DNA of 64,000 bases from CALODL01 sp942492115 (lineage in GTDB: Bacteria > Planctomycetota > Phycisphaerae > UBA1845 > CAIVHJ01): assembly GCA_942492115.1 (NCBI GenBank), contig CALODL010000022.1:124001-188000 (forward strand). The letters are read 5' to 3'. A program made the position numbers and the translations under genes. Of the stretch, positions 15,379-24,866 are shown piece by piece. The notes beneath the pieces are model-generated. The model searched no databases. It was not told the origin of the DNA and saw nothing but the letters and a program-made list of their open reading frames with translations. How positions within the stretch are numbered: position 1 is the first letter of the stretch; the number at the start of each line of letters is the position of its first letter.

Positions 15379-17160
15379 ATGCATCCTTACCGAACTCATA
15401 CATGCAATGCGCTGCGCAGCGCAGACGTCGACAGTGAGGTCCGCATAAGCGGATGGCTGCACCGTAAGCGCGATTTCGGCGGCTTGTTGTTTCTCGACCT
15501 GCGTGACCACTACGGCATCACGCAGGTGGTCATTCAACCCGGAGCGCCGTTCTTCGACGACACCAGCCGGGCACGCTCGGAATCCGTCCTGACCGTCACC
15601 GGCAAAGTCGTCGCTCGATCTGCCGAGAACGTCAACGATAGCCTGGATACGGGAAAGATCGAGGTCGTCGCCCAGGATGTTCATATCGAATCACTGGCAG
15701 ACGCCCTTCCTTTTCAAGTGTCAACCGAAGAAGACACCCCCGAGGACATGCGGCTCGAGTACCGTTTCCTGGATCTCCGTCGCGACAAGATGCACAAGAA
15801 TATCCTGATGCGCAGTCGAGTGTGCCAGCACATCCGGCACTATCTCAGTGAACGACAATTCATCGAATTCCACACTCCCATTCTGACGAGTTCCTCTCCG
15901 GAAGGTGCACGGGATTACCTGGTCCCAAGTCGCCTGCATCCGGGAAAGTTTTACGCTTTGCCACAGGCGCCACAGATATTCAAGCAATTGCTCATGACTT
16001 CCGGTTTCGACCGCTACTTTCAGATCGCACCCTGTTTCCGCGATGAAGATGCTCGGGCCGACCGCAGTCCGGGAGAGTTCTATCAACTCGACCTCGAAAT
16101 GGCATACGTCGAACAAGAGGACGTCTTCGCGGTCGTCGAAGCGCTGATGCTCGACTTGTTCCGATCCCTGTGCAGCAAGAAAATCCTGACCGACCCCTTT
16201 CCCCGTATTCCATACGCAACTGCAATAGACGAGTACGGCACCGATCAACCCGATCTGAGATTTGATCTCAAACTCATCGATGTCAGCAGCGTGTTCACGG
16301 ATTCCAGCTTTCGCGTGTTCGCTGATGCTGTTTCGAGCGGCGGCGTGGTGCGGACCATTCGCGTCCCGAGCGGAGCCGACAGGCCACGTCGTTTCTTCGA
16401 TCAATCTGAGAAGTTCGTCAAGGAGATCGGAGCCAAGGGCCTTGCGTGGATCACGTTGACCGACAATGGTGTGAAGGGCTCCATTGCGAAATTCATTGAC
16501 GACGACACTCTCACTGCTTTGCGTTCTGCAACGGGTGCACAAGACGGGGATGCATTGTTGTTCGGGGCTGGTGAACGTGTCAGCACGAGCAAGATACTTG
16601 GCAAGTTGCGTGGACATGTCGCGACGGAACTTGGCCTCATGGACAACAATGAAGTCGCGTTCTGCTGGATCACCGACTACCCGATGTTCGAATACAACGA
16701 AGACGAGCAGCGTGTCGATTTCTCACACAATCCATTCTCGATGCCACAGGGTGGTCTCGATGCACTCGTGAACAAAGATCCGCTCGATATCCTGGCGTAC
16801 CAGTACGACATCGTGTGCAACGGCATCGAGTTGTCCAGTGGCGCCATTCGTAACCACAAACCGGATATCATGATGCGGGCATTTGACATCGCCGGCTACC
16901 CGCGTGATATGGTCGAGCGGAAGTTCCCTGCACTGTGGAAGGCCTTCCACTACGGCGCCCCACCGCACGGTGGTCTCGCACCCGGCATCGATCGCATAAC
17001 CATGTTGCTGTGTGATGAGCCGAACATTCGTGAAGTCATCTCGTTCCCGCTCAATCAGCGGGCTCAAGACTTGCTGATGAATGCTCCAAGTGATGTGACC
17101 GAACGCCAGCTCAAGGATGTCCACATTTCGATCGAGATGCCTGATGACATCAAAACCTGA
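15379..17160 (+). CDS. aspS: aspartyl-tRNA synthetase
   Basis: A 593-residue class II synthetase that charges tRNA-Asp (and, in non-discriminating forms, tRNA-Asn). The N-terminal OB fold (VRISGWLHRKRDFGG) binds the anticodon. Motif 2 is FRDEDARADRSPGEF (~219) and motif 3 GGLAPGIDRI (~533). Length and the GAD-type insertion domain between motifs 2 and 3 are typical of bacterial AspRS. It stands as a single gene between the ABC exporter and a convergent regulator. Whether it also serves tRNA-Asn cannot be decided here. Confidence 0.97.
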   Translation: MHPYRTHTCNALRSADVDSEVRISGWLHRKRDFGGLLFLDLRDHYGITQVVIQPGAPFFDDTSRARSESVLTVTGKVVARSAENVNDSLDTGKIEVVAQDVHIESLADALPFQVSTEEDTPEDMRLEYRFLDLRRDKMHKNILMRSRVCQHIRHYLSERQFIEFHTPILTSSSPEGARDYLVPSRLHPGKFYALPQAPQIFKQLLMTSGFDRYFQIAPCFRDEDARADRSPGEFYQLDLEMAYVEQEDVFAVVEALMLDLFRSLCSKKILTDPFPRIPYATAIDEYGTDQPDLRFDLKLIDVSSVFTDSSFRVFADAVSSGGVVRTIRVPSGADRPRRFFDQSEKFVKEIGAKGLAWITLTDNGVKGSIAKFIDDDTLTALRSATGAQDGDALLFGAGERVSTSKILGKLRGHVATELGLMDNNEVAFCWITDYPMFEYNEDEQRVDFSHNPFSMPQGGLDALVNKDPLDILAYQYDIVCNGIELSSGAIRNHKPDIMMRAFDIAGYPRDMVERKFPALWKAFHYGAPPHGGLAPGIDRITMLLCDEPNIREVISFPLNQRAQDLLMNAPSDVTERQLKDVHISIEMPDDIKT

Positions 17161-17208
17161 GGGTCATCGGTAGCTGCACACCCACCCGCCACCGAATGCG
17201 ACGATCTG

Positions 17209-18282
17209 TCAGAGGACCGCCTGGTGGGGCGTGACCGCGCGCGCCGAGGCCGGATAGCACGTCCCGCGCTCCTGGAACGTTCCGGGAACGATGACTTCGC
17301 GTGGATCGTCTCCCGGTGCCGCGTCAACGACCAGGCGAACAGCCCAATCGAGGATCACGCCCGTATCGATCTCGTAGCAGGTCAGCCCCATGGGCAAGTG
17401 TGTCTCATGCGGCAGGGCCATCGCAGCCATACTCGCACGCTGATCACTGGAGGCGCTGTCCAGGCGCAGCTTCAGCACACGTGCCTGCTCCGCCCCCAGA
17501 CAAACAACCGCCCCTGGCCGCGTAGCATAGCTCAAGCCCCGATCGAGGGAGCCGTTGAGTGGTGCCAGGGGTTCGAGTCCGTACCGTTGCATCGCTGTCT
17601 GATAACCCCGTCTGAAGTCGTCCACGCAACGACCCGCCGAGTCGCTGACGGTGAGTTGGATTTGTTCGTGTCCCAGCTGAATGAGATGCTCGGTCAGCTC
17701 AAATGCCCCACGCGCATAGTCGGCGATGACCGCGTTGCACCTGATCTCCCGACTTGCCACATTGCACAGCACCGCCGGGATGTGACGCCGAGCCAGATCG
17801 GCCAGCAGTGCCGCACTGGGCACACTGCACATGATCAGAATGCCCGACAACTCGCGCAGCTGACTGATCGGCAGGCAACGCTCGGCCAATTCGCCGCTCG
17901 GCGCCGGCACGATCATGCGCAGGGCATGGTGGCCGCGCTGTTCTAACCTGTCCGATACCATTTCGAAGAGGGTCGTGAATCCCGAACGGTCCACGTGTTC
18001 CGAAGCCAGGCACGCGACACGTTGGCCCGGCCGACCTGTCGTACGGATCCCTGTCCCCGCGGTTTCGGCAACGAAGGTTCCACGTCCGACCTGTCGAACG
18101 AGCATGCCCTCCGAAGTCAGATCGGTCAGGGCTTTACTGATGGTCTTGGCGTTGGCTCCGAACCGTCGCGCGAGTTCGCGCTCCCCGGGCAGTTTGTGGG
18201 TCAACTCACCAGAGAGTATCGCGGTGCGGATCGCTTCGCGCAAGCGTTGAAACTTGTAACTGAGCTTTTCTGAATCGGGCAT
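17209..18282 (-). CDS. GntR-type regulator with LacI-like ligand-binding domain
   Basis: A 357-residue transcription factor. Residues 1-72 form the GntR winged helix-turn-helix (LPGERELARRFGANAKTISK, then GTFVAE). The rest is a periplasmic-binding-protein fold as in LacI/AraR-type regulators (SGILIMCSVPS; VIADYARGAFELTEHLIQLGHEQI). Members usually sense sugars and control catabolic or cell-wall genes. No target operon adjoins it. The ATG is preceded by GAGGG about 10 bases upstream. A short palindrome, GTTATAAC (18340-18347), lies in its promoter region and could be an operator, though this is speculative. Confidence 0.85.
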   Translation of the reverse strand: MPDSEKLSYKFQRLREAIRTAILSGELTHKLPGERELARRFGANAKTISKALTDLTSEGMLVRQVGRGTFVAETAGTGIRTTGRPGQRVACLASEHVDRSGFTTLFEMVSDRLEQRGHHALRMIVPAPSGELAERCLPISQLRELSGILIMCSVPSAALLADLARRHIPAVLCNVASREIRCNAVIADYARGAFELTEHLIQLGHEQIQLTVSDSAGRCVDDFRRGYQTAMQRYGLEPLAPLNGSLDRGLSYATRPGAVVCLGAEQARVLKLRLDSASSDQRASMAAMALPHETHLPMGLTCYEIDTGVILDWAVRLVVDAAPGDDPREVIVPGTFQERGTCYPASARAVTPHQAVL

Positions 18283-18514
18283 GACGGGGCAGCCCTCATG
18301 CTCTAATGGGAGGAGTACTGGTCCGGCGCAACGTCTCTGTTATAACGAACGTTTCCGAACATGGGTGAAGTCTTTGAGAACTTTAACCTCAATTCCCCCA
18401 AACAGTGATGGCTCCCTTGACCAGCCGCCGGGGCTGTGAGTTTCTTCAGTTCGGGGGGTGTGGAGCCGCTTCCTGATGGGGCGCTGGCGCTCTCGAAGCA
18501 GGTGGGGTCGGCGC
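18283..18514. other. intergenic region between GntR regulator and histone-like gene
   Basis: No credible gene. It holds the presumed promoter of the GntR-type regulator (minus strand) including GTTATAAC at 18340-18347. A short minus-strand open frame across it has no family and overlaps the terminator, so I treat the region as regulatory. Confidence 0.4.
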
Positions 18515-18516
18515 AT

Positions 18517-18560
18517 AAAAAAATGGAAGGTGCTGCCGTGGCGAAGAGCACCTCCCATTT
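18517..18560 (-). terminator. Rho-independent terminator of the histone-like gene
   Basis: On the minus strand a 14-base arm (18547-18560) pairs with 18521-18534 (one mismatch) around a 12-base loop and is followed directly by seven U residues (18523 down to 18517). It lies 55 bp beyond the stop of the histone-like gene. Confidence 0.85.
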
Positions 18561-18615
18561 GGTCCACCGAAGTGAACCACCCGTCGGCGAACCGACGAGC
18601 ACATTCTTGTCGGCT

Positions 18616-18831
18616 TTACCTTCTCTTCTTGCGACGAGCGGCCTTCTTCTTCTTGCCAGTCTTCTTCGCCGTCTTCTTGCGAGTAGCCTTCTTCTTCTTC
18701 TTCTTGGCAGTCTTCTTCTTGGCCTTCTTCGCTGTCTTCTTGCGAGTCTTCTTGGCCTTCTTAGCCTTCTTCGCCGTCTTCTTCTTTGCCGTTCTCTTCT
18801 TCTTGGCAGCCTTCTTACGTTTCTTGGCCAT
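18616..18831 (-). CDS. lysine/alanine-rich histone H1-like DNA-binding protein
   Basis: About 71 residues made almost only of Lys, Ala, Thr and Arg with repeats of the KKKTAKK/AKKAKK kind, like the C-terminal tail of histone H1 and the bacterial Hc1 proteins; it should bind and compact DNA without sequence preference. Length is short compared with chlamydial Hc1 (about 125). The second in-frame ATG (18831) is preferred because AAGGAG lies 9 bases upstream, whereas the first ATG (18840) directly abuts it. It stands alone with its own terminator. The tandem codon repeats could vary in number between strains. Confidence 0.85.
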   Translation of the reverse strand: MAKKRKKAAKKKRTAKKKTAKKAKKAKKTRKKTAKKAKKKTAKKKKKKATRKKTAKKTGKKKKAARRKKRR

Positions 18832-19036
18832 GAAAGTCATCTCCTTCTGTGACGTTCTGAGAAACTACTTTCTCAATGTACTTAGACCGCTAACTTGCTC
18901 AAATATGAGCCGGTTATGTGATCGGAGAGATTTTACAGCCACCTTCACTATTCTTCACGCGCGAATTTGATCATACCGGGTATAGGGCAACATGTTGTAC
19001 GCCCGAACCGCCTGTTTCCACCCCGGCGCGCGTGGA

Positions 19037-20443
19037 TCATTTACCAATGCAGAAGTCGTTGAAGATGCGCTCTAGAAGATCGTCTGGAGTGACCTCTCCG
19101 AACAGCGCCGAAAGAGCATGGACCGCGTCATGAAGATCGGACGCTATGAATTCTGCGCTCCCTACAACATCGTCCGATTGCGCACACCACGATCGTGCGC
19201 GAATGAGCGATTCGAGTGCATCTGAAAGTGCATGTGCATGTACAGGCGCTATCGCAATACCATGATTACCAACATGTTTGGTTAGTCGACGCGCAATTTC
19301 GGCACCCAGCGTCGTAAGACCCGTATCATTGCGCGCGCTGATGGCAACAACGGTGCCATTCAATTGATCGGACCATCGCGCAAGCACTTTCTCGAGCTCA
19401 TCTCGGCCAAGAAGATCGGCCTTGTTTGCCACCCATAGTACCCGGTCCCGCAGGTCGCGCGAGCCGTCCAGAACTTGCTCTTGAAGTGGTCGGTTGCCAA
19501 GCTCGAGCACGTGACAAATCAGGTCTGCGCGAGCCGTTTGACGCTCCAAAAAATTTTTTGCGTTTTTTTGTTTTTTTTGAATACTCACACCCATTCCGGG
19601 CGTGTCCAGCAGCTCAATCTCGTGTTGTCCGACTCGTGCGATCGCACTCAAGAAGTCTCGAGTCGAGCCGGAGATGGAGGAACATAAAGCGCGATCCATC
19701 CCACTCAGTCGATTGAGCAATGTACTCTTGCCGACATTCGGACGTCCGATCAGCAGAACGCGTGGCGGCGCTCCCGTGCGCTCGGCTTCCCGGATTTCGT
19801 GACGTAGGCGTTGGAGCACGGTGATGATCGCTTGCAGCTCCTCTTGCAGCCGCCTGGCGGTTATGAAGTCGATCGGTTCGTCCGAGAAGTCGATCTCTGC
19901 CTCCACCAGCGAACACAGTTGGATCAACGCGTCCCGTTGTAGAGCGACCTCGCTTCCAAGCCGGGCATCGATCCAGTCGTTGGCCGCTCTCAATTGCTGG
20001 TCCGAGCGTGCGTGAATCAGCGCCGCAATGCCCTGGACATCGTCGATCGACAACGCCCCGTTGTGAAACGCTCGCGCAGTAAACTCTCCTGGTCCAGCAA
20101 GTCTTACACCGCATGCACAGATTTGATCCATCAGCACAGCGAGCACTGCAGGGCTCCCTACGACGTGGAGTTCCGCGACATCCTGGCGTGTGTAGCTGCG
20201 TGGAGCCCTGAAGAGTAGAACCTCGGCTGGGAGCGTGTAGTGCTCGGGCTCGAGGGCAACGCGCCCGCGCACGCGCCGCGAGCGTGCCATATCAGAACGT
20301 GGCACCAGCGGTGGTTCACCTTGAAAGACGCGCTCGAGAACACGATGCGTCAGGGGGCCGCTGACCCGTATGACGCCACGCAGGCCCTTACCGGGTGGTG
20401 TCGCAACGGCCGCAATCGTGTCATCCATTGCAGGGTAGATCAT
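19037..20443 (-). CDS. mnmE: tRNA modification GTPase MnmE
   Basis: With MnmG, MnmE makes the 5-carboxymethylaminomethyl modification of U34 in several tRNAs. About 468 residues. The N-terminal formyl-THF-binding domain starts DDTIAAVATPPGKG; the G domain shows GRPNVGKST (P-loop), DTPG and NKAD; the C-terminus ends in the diagnostic FCIGK. The ATG at 20443 is chosen by family length; the ATG at 20428 is equally plausible, and a longer frame to 20527 lacks conservation. Near the middle, A8 and A7 runs encode a Lys-rich segment after DTPGMG. It is last in the dnaA-dnaN-dciA-gyrB-mnmE cluster. Confidence 0.96.
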   Translation of the reverse strand: MIYPAMDDTIAAVATPPGKGLRGVIRVSGPLTHRVLERVFQGEPPLVPRSDMARSRRVRGRVALEPEHYTLPAEVLLFRAPRSYTRQDVAELHVVGSPAVLAVLMDQICACGVRLAGPGEFTARAFHNGALSIDDVQGIAALIHARSDQQLRAANDWIDARLGSEVALQRDALIQLCSLVEAEIDFSDEPIDFITARRLQEELQAIITVLQRLRHEIREAERTGAPPRVLLIGRPNVGKSTLLNRLSGMDRALCSSISGSTRDFLSAIARVGQHEIELLDTPGMGVSIQKKQKNAKNFLERQTARADLICHVLELGNRPLQEQVLDGSRDLRDRVLWVANKADLLGRDELEKVLARWSDQLNGTVVAISARNDTGLTTLGAEIARRLTKHVGNHGIAIAPVHAHALSDALESLIRARSWCAQSDDVVGSAEFIASDLHDAVHALSALFGEVTPDDLLERIFNDFCIGK

Positions 20444-20562
20444 CGCAATCAGTTCCGAGTCATCTTTTCCTATTATGAACAAATCGGGGCGGAGATGTGA
20501 AGGTTGGGGACATGAGATGGGCGGCAAGCGGAGCTTGCCCAGGCACGGACTTCAGGACAGCG

Positions 20563-23127
20563 TCAGATATCGAGGTTCTTGACGTTGACGGCATTGGACT
20601 CGATGAAGTCGCGTCGTGCTTCGACATCCCCACCCATGAGCAAGCTGAACGTGTGATCTGCCTCGCGACTGTCGATATCGAACTGTTCGATATTGTCGGG
20701 TTCATCGGAGATCGTCACCCGGCGAAGCGTACGGTTGTTGCGATCCATGGTCGTCTCCCACAGCTCGTCCGCATTCATTTCACCCAGGCCCTTGAACCGT
20801 TTGATGGATAGGCCGGCACGACCGAGATCACGAATTGCAGAAGCGACCCCGGCAAGATTATCCACCTCGAGCTCCTGTTCGCCGTGCAGGAGCTTGAACT
20901 TGGCCGCGGCCATCTCACCGGTAATCAGTTCCTCGCGACGAACGAAGTAGTCATCTGGCGTAAAACCCGCTTTCGCCAGGTCAGCAAAATAGCGGGCCAG
21001 GTGCGCGCACTCTGCAAGATCTGTTCGGACAATACGTTGGGCTTGACCATCGCCATTGCCGTTCTTGGACGAACCGCGATCATGCAGGCTATCGGCCACA
21101 TCGACCGCGCCGTACTTTTGTTCGACCTGTTGTCGAAACGCGTCGAATTCTTCTTCTGTGTAGAAGAACTTTCGCTCAGAACGATTTTCGGCGACAAGTG
21201 TAACCATGATTCCAGGGAGCCCGCGCTCAACGTCGTGCCAGGTTGCCATCATCTCTTTGAAGACCAGCCCACGTACGCGGAGGATCTTGGCTTGCTCTTC
21301 GATCCGATCAAGCGTGGTGATGATTTTGCGCAACTTGGCGGCATCTGAATGGGGCTCGCCGTTGACGACCAGTGAGGTAGACTCGAGACCCCAATCCAGC
21401 AACTTGCTGTTGAGCACGGCGTCATCGATGACATAATCGACTTTCTTGCCCTTCTTCAACAAGTACAGAGGGGGCTGTGCGACGTACACGAACCCGCCTT
21501 CGATGAGCGGTCGCATATGCCGGAACAAAAACGTCAGTAATAGAGTCCGGATATGACTGCCGTCCACATCGGCATCGGTCATGATGATAATCTTGCCGTA
21601 CTTTCGTTTGCTGACATCGAACTCATCGTGACCGACTCCACAACCGACCGTGATGATGATGTTCTTGATTTCCTCATGCGAAAGCATCTTGTCGATGCGA
21701 GCTTTCTCGACATTCAGGATCTTACCCTTCAGGGCCAAGATCGCCTGTGTCATCGCATCACGCCCCTGCTTGGCACTGCCACCGGCAGAGTCGCCTTCGA
21801 CGAGGTACAGCTCGGTTTCGTCGACATTCTTGCTACGGCAGTCGGCCAGCTTTCCTGGCAATCCGCCAGAATTCATGGCCGACTTACGCGCCAGGTCACG
21901 AGCCTTGCGCGCCGCTTCGCGCGCCGCAGCTGCCTGGACCCCTTTTTGAACCAGGCGTTTGGCCTCGGTGGGGTTCTCTTCCATGTAACTGCTCAACCGC
22001 TCGTAAACGACCTGCTCGACGAATGTTCCGATTTCGGGATTGTTCAACCGGTTCTTCGTCTGGCTTTGAAACTGCGGGTTGGGCAATCTGACTGAAATCA
22101 CCGACGTCAGACCTTCACGAAAGTCCTCGCCATTGATGCTCGTTGTTCCCTTGAGCAGGTTGGTCTTCTTGGCGTAATTGTTCATCACGCGGGTCAACGC
22201 TGTCTTGAGGCTGGACAAGTGCACGCCGCCGTCCATGGTGTGAATGTTGTTCGCGTAGGACAGCATGTTTTCCGTATAGGCGTCGGTCCATTGCAGCGCG
22301 ACGTCGCATTGCGATTTCTGGTCCTCGGACTTGACTGAGAACATGACGACTTCTTTGTGTACGGGCTCGTTGCCACCGGCAAGGTACTTGACGAACTCAC
22401 GCAAACCGTCCTCGAAGCAGAACTCTTTCTCCTTGCCCGTAAGCTCATCAATGACACGGATATTCAACCCGCTATTGAGATAGGCTAGTTCGCGCATTCG
22501 TGCGGCGATGGTTTCGTACTTGAACTCGATGACCGGAAAAATATCGGAGTCGGGTTTGAATGCAATACGCGTACCCGTCTTGTTGGTACTGCCTGCACCT
22601 CTGAGCGGAGTGACCACGTCACCCCGTTCAAAACGCATGGCGTGCTTCTTGCCTTCCTGGCGAACTTCCACTTCGAGCCATTCGGCCAAAGCGTTGACTA
22701 CGCTCACACCGACACCGTGAAGACCAGCGGAGGTGCTGTAGGTCTTGTTGTCGAACTTGCCACCGGCATGGAGGATGGTCATGACGACTTCAACAGCCGG
22801 CTTCCCATCGAACTGCGGGTTCTCGTGTTTCATCGGCCCGATCGGAATACCGCGACCGTCATCGGTGACCGTACATCGTCCGTCGGCACCGAGCTTTACC
22901 GTAATGTTCTTGCAGAAACCGGCCATCGCCTCGTCGATCGCATTGTCCACGACCTCCCACACGAGGTGATGCAATCCTGCCTGGGACGTGTCGCCGATGT
23001 ACATCGCTGGACGATGCCGAACTGCAGACAGTCCTTCCAGAACCTGGATGCTGTCCGCATCATAGTTCTCGGTCTGCGCTTCTTCGCCGACGCCATCATG
23101 CACGCTTGGATCTGTACTGTCCGACAT
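20563..23127 (-). CDS. gyrB: DNA gyrase subunit B
   Basis: An 854-residue ATPase subunit of gyrase, which introduces negative supercoils with GyrA. The GHKL ATPase region (VVDNAIDEA, DDGRGIP, GLHGVGVSVVNAL), the TOPRIM motifs EGDSAGGSA and DADVDGSHI, and the C-terminal FKGLGEM box are all present. A long insertion within the TOPRIM half makes it similar in length to the proteobacterial type. The ATG at 23127 follows the dciA stop by 7 bp and is chosen over an extension to 23214 that overlaps dciA. gyrA is not in the window. Confidence 0.97.
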   Translation of the reverse strand: MSDSTDPSVHDGVGEEAQTENYDADSIQVLEGLSAVRHRPAMYIGDTSQAGLHHLVWEVVDNAIDEAMAGFCKNITVKLGADGRCTVTDDGRGIPIGPMKHENPQFDGKPAVEVVMTILHAGGKFDNKTYSTSAGLHGVGVSVVNALAEWLEVEVRQEGKKHAMRFERGDVVTPLRGAGSTNKTGTRIAFKPDSDIFPVIEFKYETIAARMRELAYLNSGLNIRVIDELTGKEKEFCFEDGLREFVKYLAGGNEPVHKEVVMFSVKSEDQKSQCDVALQWTDAYTENMLSYANNIHTMDGGVHLSSLKTALTRVMNNYAKKTNLLKGTTSINGEDFREGLTSVISVRLPNPQFQSQTKNRLNNPEIGTFVEQVVYERLSSYMEENPTEAKRLVQKGVQAAAAREAARKARDLARKSAMNSGGLPGKLADCRSKNVDETELYLVEGDSAGGSAKQGRDAMTQAILALKGKILNVEKARIDKMLSHEEIKNIIITVGCGVGHDEFDVSKRKYGKIIIMTDADVDGSHIRTLLLTFLFRHMRPLIEGGFVYVAQPPLYLLKKGKKVDYVIDDAVLNSKLLDWGLESTSLVVNGEPHSDAAKLRKIITTLDRIEEQAKILRVRGLVFKEMMATWHDVERGLPGIMVTLVAENRSERKFFYTEEEFDAFRQQVEQKYGAVDVADSLHDRGSSKNGNGDGQAQRIVRTDLAECAHLARYFADLAKAGFTPDDYFVRREELITGEMAAAKFKLLHGEQELEVDNLAGVASAIRDLGRAGLSIKRFKGLGEMNADELWETTMDRNNRTLRRVTISDEPDNIEQFDIDSREADHTFSLLMGGDVEARRDFIESNAVNVKNLDI

Positions 23128-23134
23128 TGGCCTA

Positions 23135-23482
23135 TCAGTCCCTGGTGACGGTCCATTCGATATCCGCGACATGCAGATGCGGAACCGCTTCATCCAATCT
23201 CTGTCTAACGGCAAAAAGGTAACGCCGACGGCACATGTCCATCAGCACGGGATTACTCACGCCAACTGTCAATCGGCCACGTTCGAATGCGACACACCGG
23301 CAATGCCTGGCAAAGTCCTCGTGAATCGTTCCGGTCAGGACTTCGCGAATCTCCCGGAGTCCCCCATCGACTGCCCGTCGCAGTCGTTCGTGTTCACGAC
23401 CAACCAGCGCCCCGATCGTTTGCGCCCGGCTGTAGGGCTGCTTCCGTTCGCCAATTCTGCGCCAGGTATCGTCACTGAGCAT
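23135..23482 (-). CDS. dciA: DUF721/DciA-type helicase-loading protein
   Basis: About 115 residues matching the DUF721 fold: an N-terminal helix, then RLTVGVSNPVLMDMCRRR with the family's strand-helix pattern. DciA is the ancestral loader or activator of the replicative helicase DnaB in bacteria lacking DnaC/DnaI. Position supports it: it sits between dnaN and gyrB, 13-17 bp from one and 7 bp from the other. The tandem GTG-ATG start is ambiguous by one codon. The usual W-xx-xVG motif near the N-terminus is weak here. Confidence 0.8.
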   Translation of the reverse strand: MLSDDTWRRIGERKQPYSRAQTIGALVGREHERLRRAVDGGLREIREVLTGTIHEDFARHCRCVAFERGRLTVGVSNPVLMDMCRRRYLFAVRQRLDEAVPHLHVADIEWTVTRD

Positions 23483-23498
23483 CACGCTTTGCTGGTCC

Positions 23499-24605
23499 TC
23501 AACTGCTCGCCGGCAGGTTCACTGGCATGACCACGTACATGAAATCCTCGCCATTGCGAAACAGTCCCGGTCTGTTCGATGCCTTCAGCTCGAGGCCGAT
23601 TGTTTCCGTCTCGAGGACTTTCAGCAGGTCCACTAGAAACGCAGGATTGAACCCAATCTCGAGTGGCTCCTCGGTGTAATCGCAAGCCATCTGCACCGAC
23701 GCCTCGCCTTCTTCAGGAGCGCGGCCCGTCAGCACCAGTTTGTTCTTCTCGAAACTCAAGCGAATGGCCTTGGACTCTTCGGAAGTCAGCAAGGCCGCCC
23801 GTCGGACAGCGCTCAGCAGCTCCTGAACATTGGCCTCCACCCGCTTGTCGCAATCCTTGGGGATGACGTCCTCGTACTTCGGGAAGTGCCCTTCGACCAG
23901 GACCGAGGACACGGTAACCCGAGGCGTTTTCATCAACACCTGGTTGGCCAGAAACTTGACGCCTACGCGTTGATCGCCGTCCAGGGTCACGCGCGACAGC
24001 AGGGATACCGCCTTGGACGGGACGATGACCTTGCCATCGGGTCCGTGTGCATTTTCGAGTGCACCACCCGCCACCGCAAGTCGTCGTCCATCGGTCGCCA
24101 CGATACGCAGACGATCGCCCGTTTTCTCCCACAGCAGGCCGTCTATCGCATAGCGCGTGCTCTCCTTCGCTGCGGCAAACAATGTGCGGTCGATCAGCTT
24201 ACGTACAAGCGTACCTTGAACTTCGAAATCCGCCGGCCCTTCGAGATTGGGAACCGGCGGGAACTCTCGAGGATCGGCAACGTAAACCCTGAACTGGCTG
24301 TCACTTCCGCGTATGTGCAGAACGTTGTTCTCGAGTTCCAGCTCGATCGTTTCATCGCGGCTTTCACGGACGATCTGAGTGATCTTGGATACCGGAACCA
24401 GGGCCTCCCCTTCGCTTTCGACCTCGACCTCCGTCAGGTTGTAGCGAATGCCATGCTCCAGATCGGTCGCCATGAGGAGCAGGGAGTCCTTGAGGGCCGT
24501 GATCAAGACGCCCTGGAGGGCGACCTTGGGTGTACGTGTCGCCGCAGCCCCGGCACACAGGCTCAGTGCCTCTTGCAAGGCGCTCGACGCAACAGTCACT
24601 TTCAT
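23499..24605 (-). CDS. dnaN: DNA polymerase III beta sliding clamp
   Basis: A 368-residue clamp that rings DNA and tethers polymerase III. Family features include the first-domain start MKVTVASSALQEAL, the conserved ATDGRRLA segment at the end of domain II, and the C-terminal FMYVVMPVNL strand. The start is ATG (24605) or the GTG one codon upstream, with GAGG 7-10 bases ahead. It lies downstream of dnaA across a 261-bp gap that may hold the origin. Confidence 0.97.
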   Translation of the reverse strand: MKVTVASSALQEALSLCAGAAATRTPKVALQGVLITALKDSLLLMATDLEHGIRYNLTEVEVESEGEALVPVSKITQIVRESRDETIELELENNVLHIRGSDSQFRVYVADPREFPPVPNLEGPADFEVQGTLVRKLIDRTLFAAAKESTRYAIDGLLWEKTGDRLRIVATDGRRLAVAGGALENAHGPDGKVIVPSKAVSLLSRVTLDGDQRVGVKFLANQVLMKTPRVTVSSVLVEGHFPKYEDVIPKDCDKRVEANVQELLSAVRRAALLTSEESKAIRLSFEKNKLVLTGRAPEEGEASVQMACDYTEEPLEIGFNPAFLVDLLKVLETETIGLELKASNRPGLFRNGEDFMYVVMPVNLPASS

Positions 24606-24608
24606 CAC

Positions 24609-24866
24609 ACACGACCCTCTGTATTAATATTTAAGTTAACTTAATTAGTAGTATTAGTATGTCCCGTTGATTCTGTGAGCCGCGCGGTCGCCCAATCCCT
24701 AGCCCCATAGTATAACTGAAATTCGGGCGACAAGGGAGCCAATCGGGCCTGGGATAACCTGTTGGATTTCCGGTTCGGTCCCCCCCCATTCTTCAACAGG
24801 CTGCCTCGAGCCCTTGGGGGCAAGATGAGTTTCCGTGAGAAAAACAGCTGATTTCGCACAGGTTAT
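24609..24866. other. dnaA-dnaN intergenic region, candidate replication origin
   Basis: A 258-bp gap with an AT-rich block at about 24620-24660, resembling a DNA-unwinding element, beside GC-rich flanks. Two imperfect DnaA-box-like sequences occur: TTATCCCAG on the minus strand (24749-24757) and TTATTCATT on the plus strand (24863-24871). I found no perfect TTATCCACA box. The gene order and the switch from minus- to plus-strand genes just right of dnaA support an origin here or in 26220-26479. It must also hold the dnaN promoter. Confidence 0.45.

Noticed and set aside
18303..18602. 99-codon minus-strand frame below the histone-like gene
   Set aside because: It contains the terminator and has no recognisable family.
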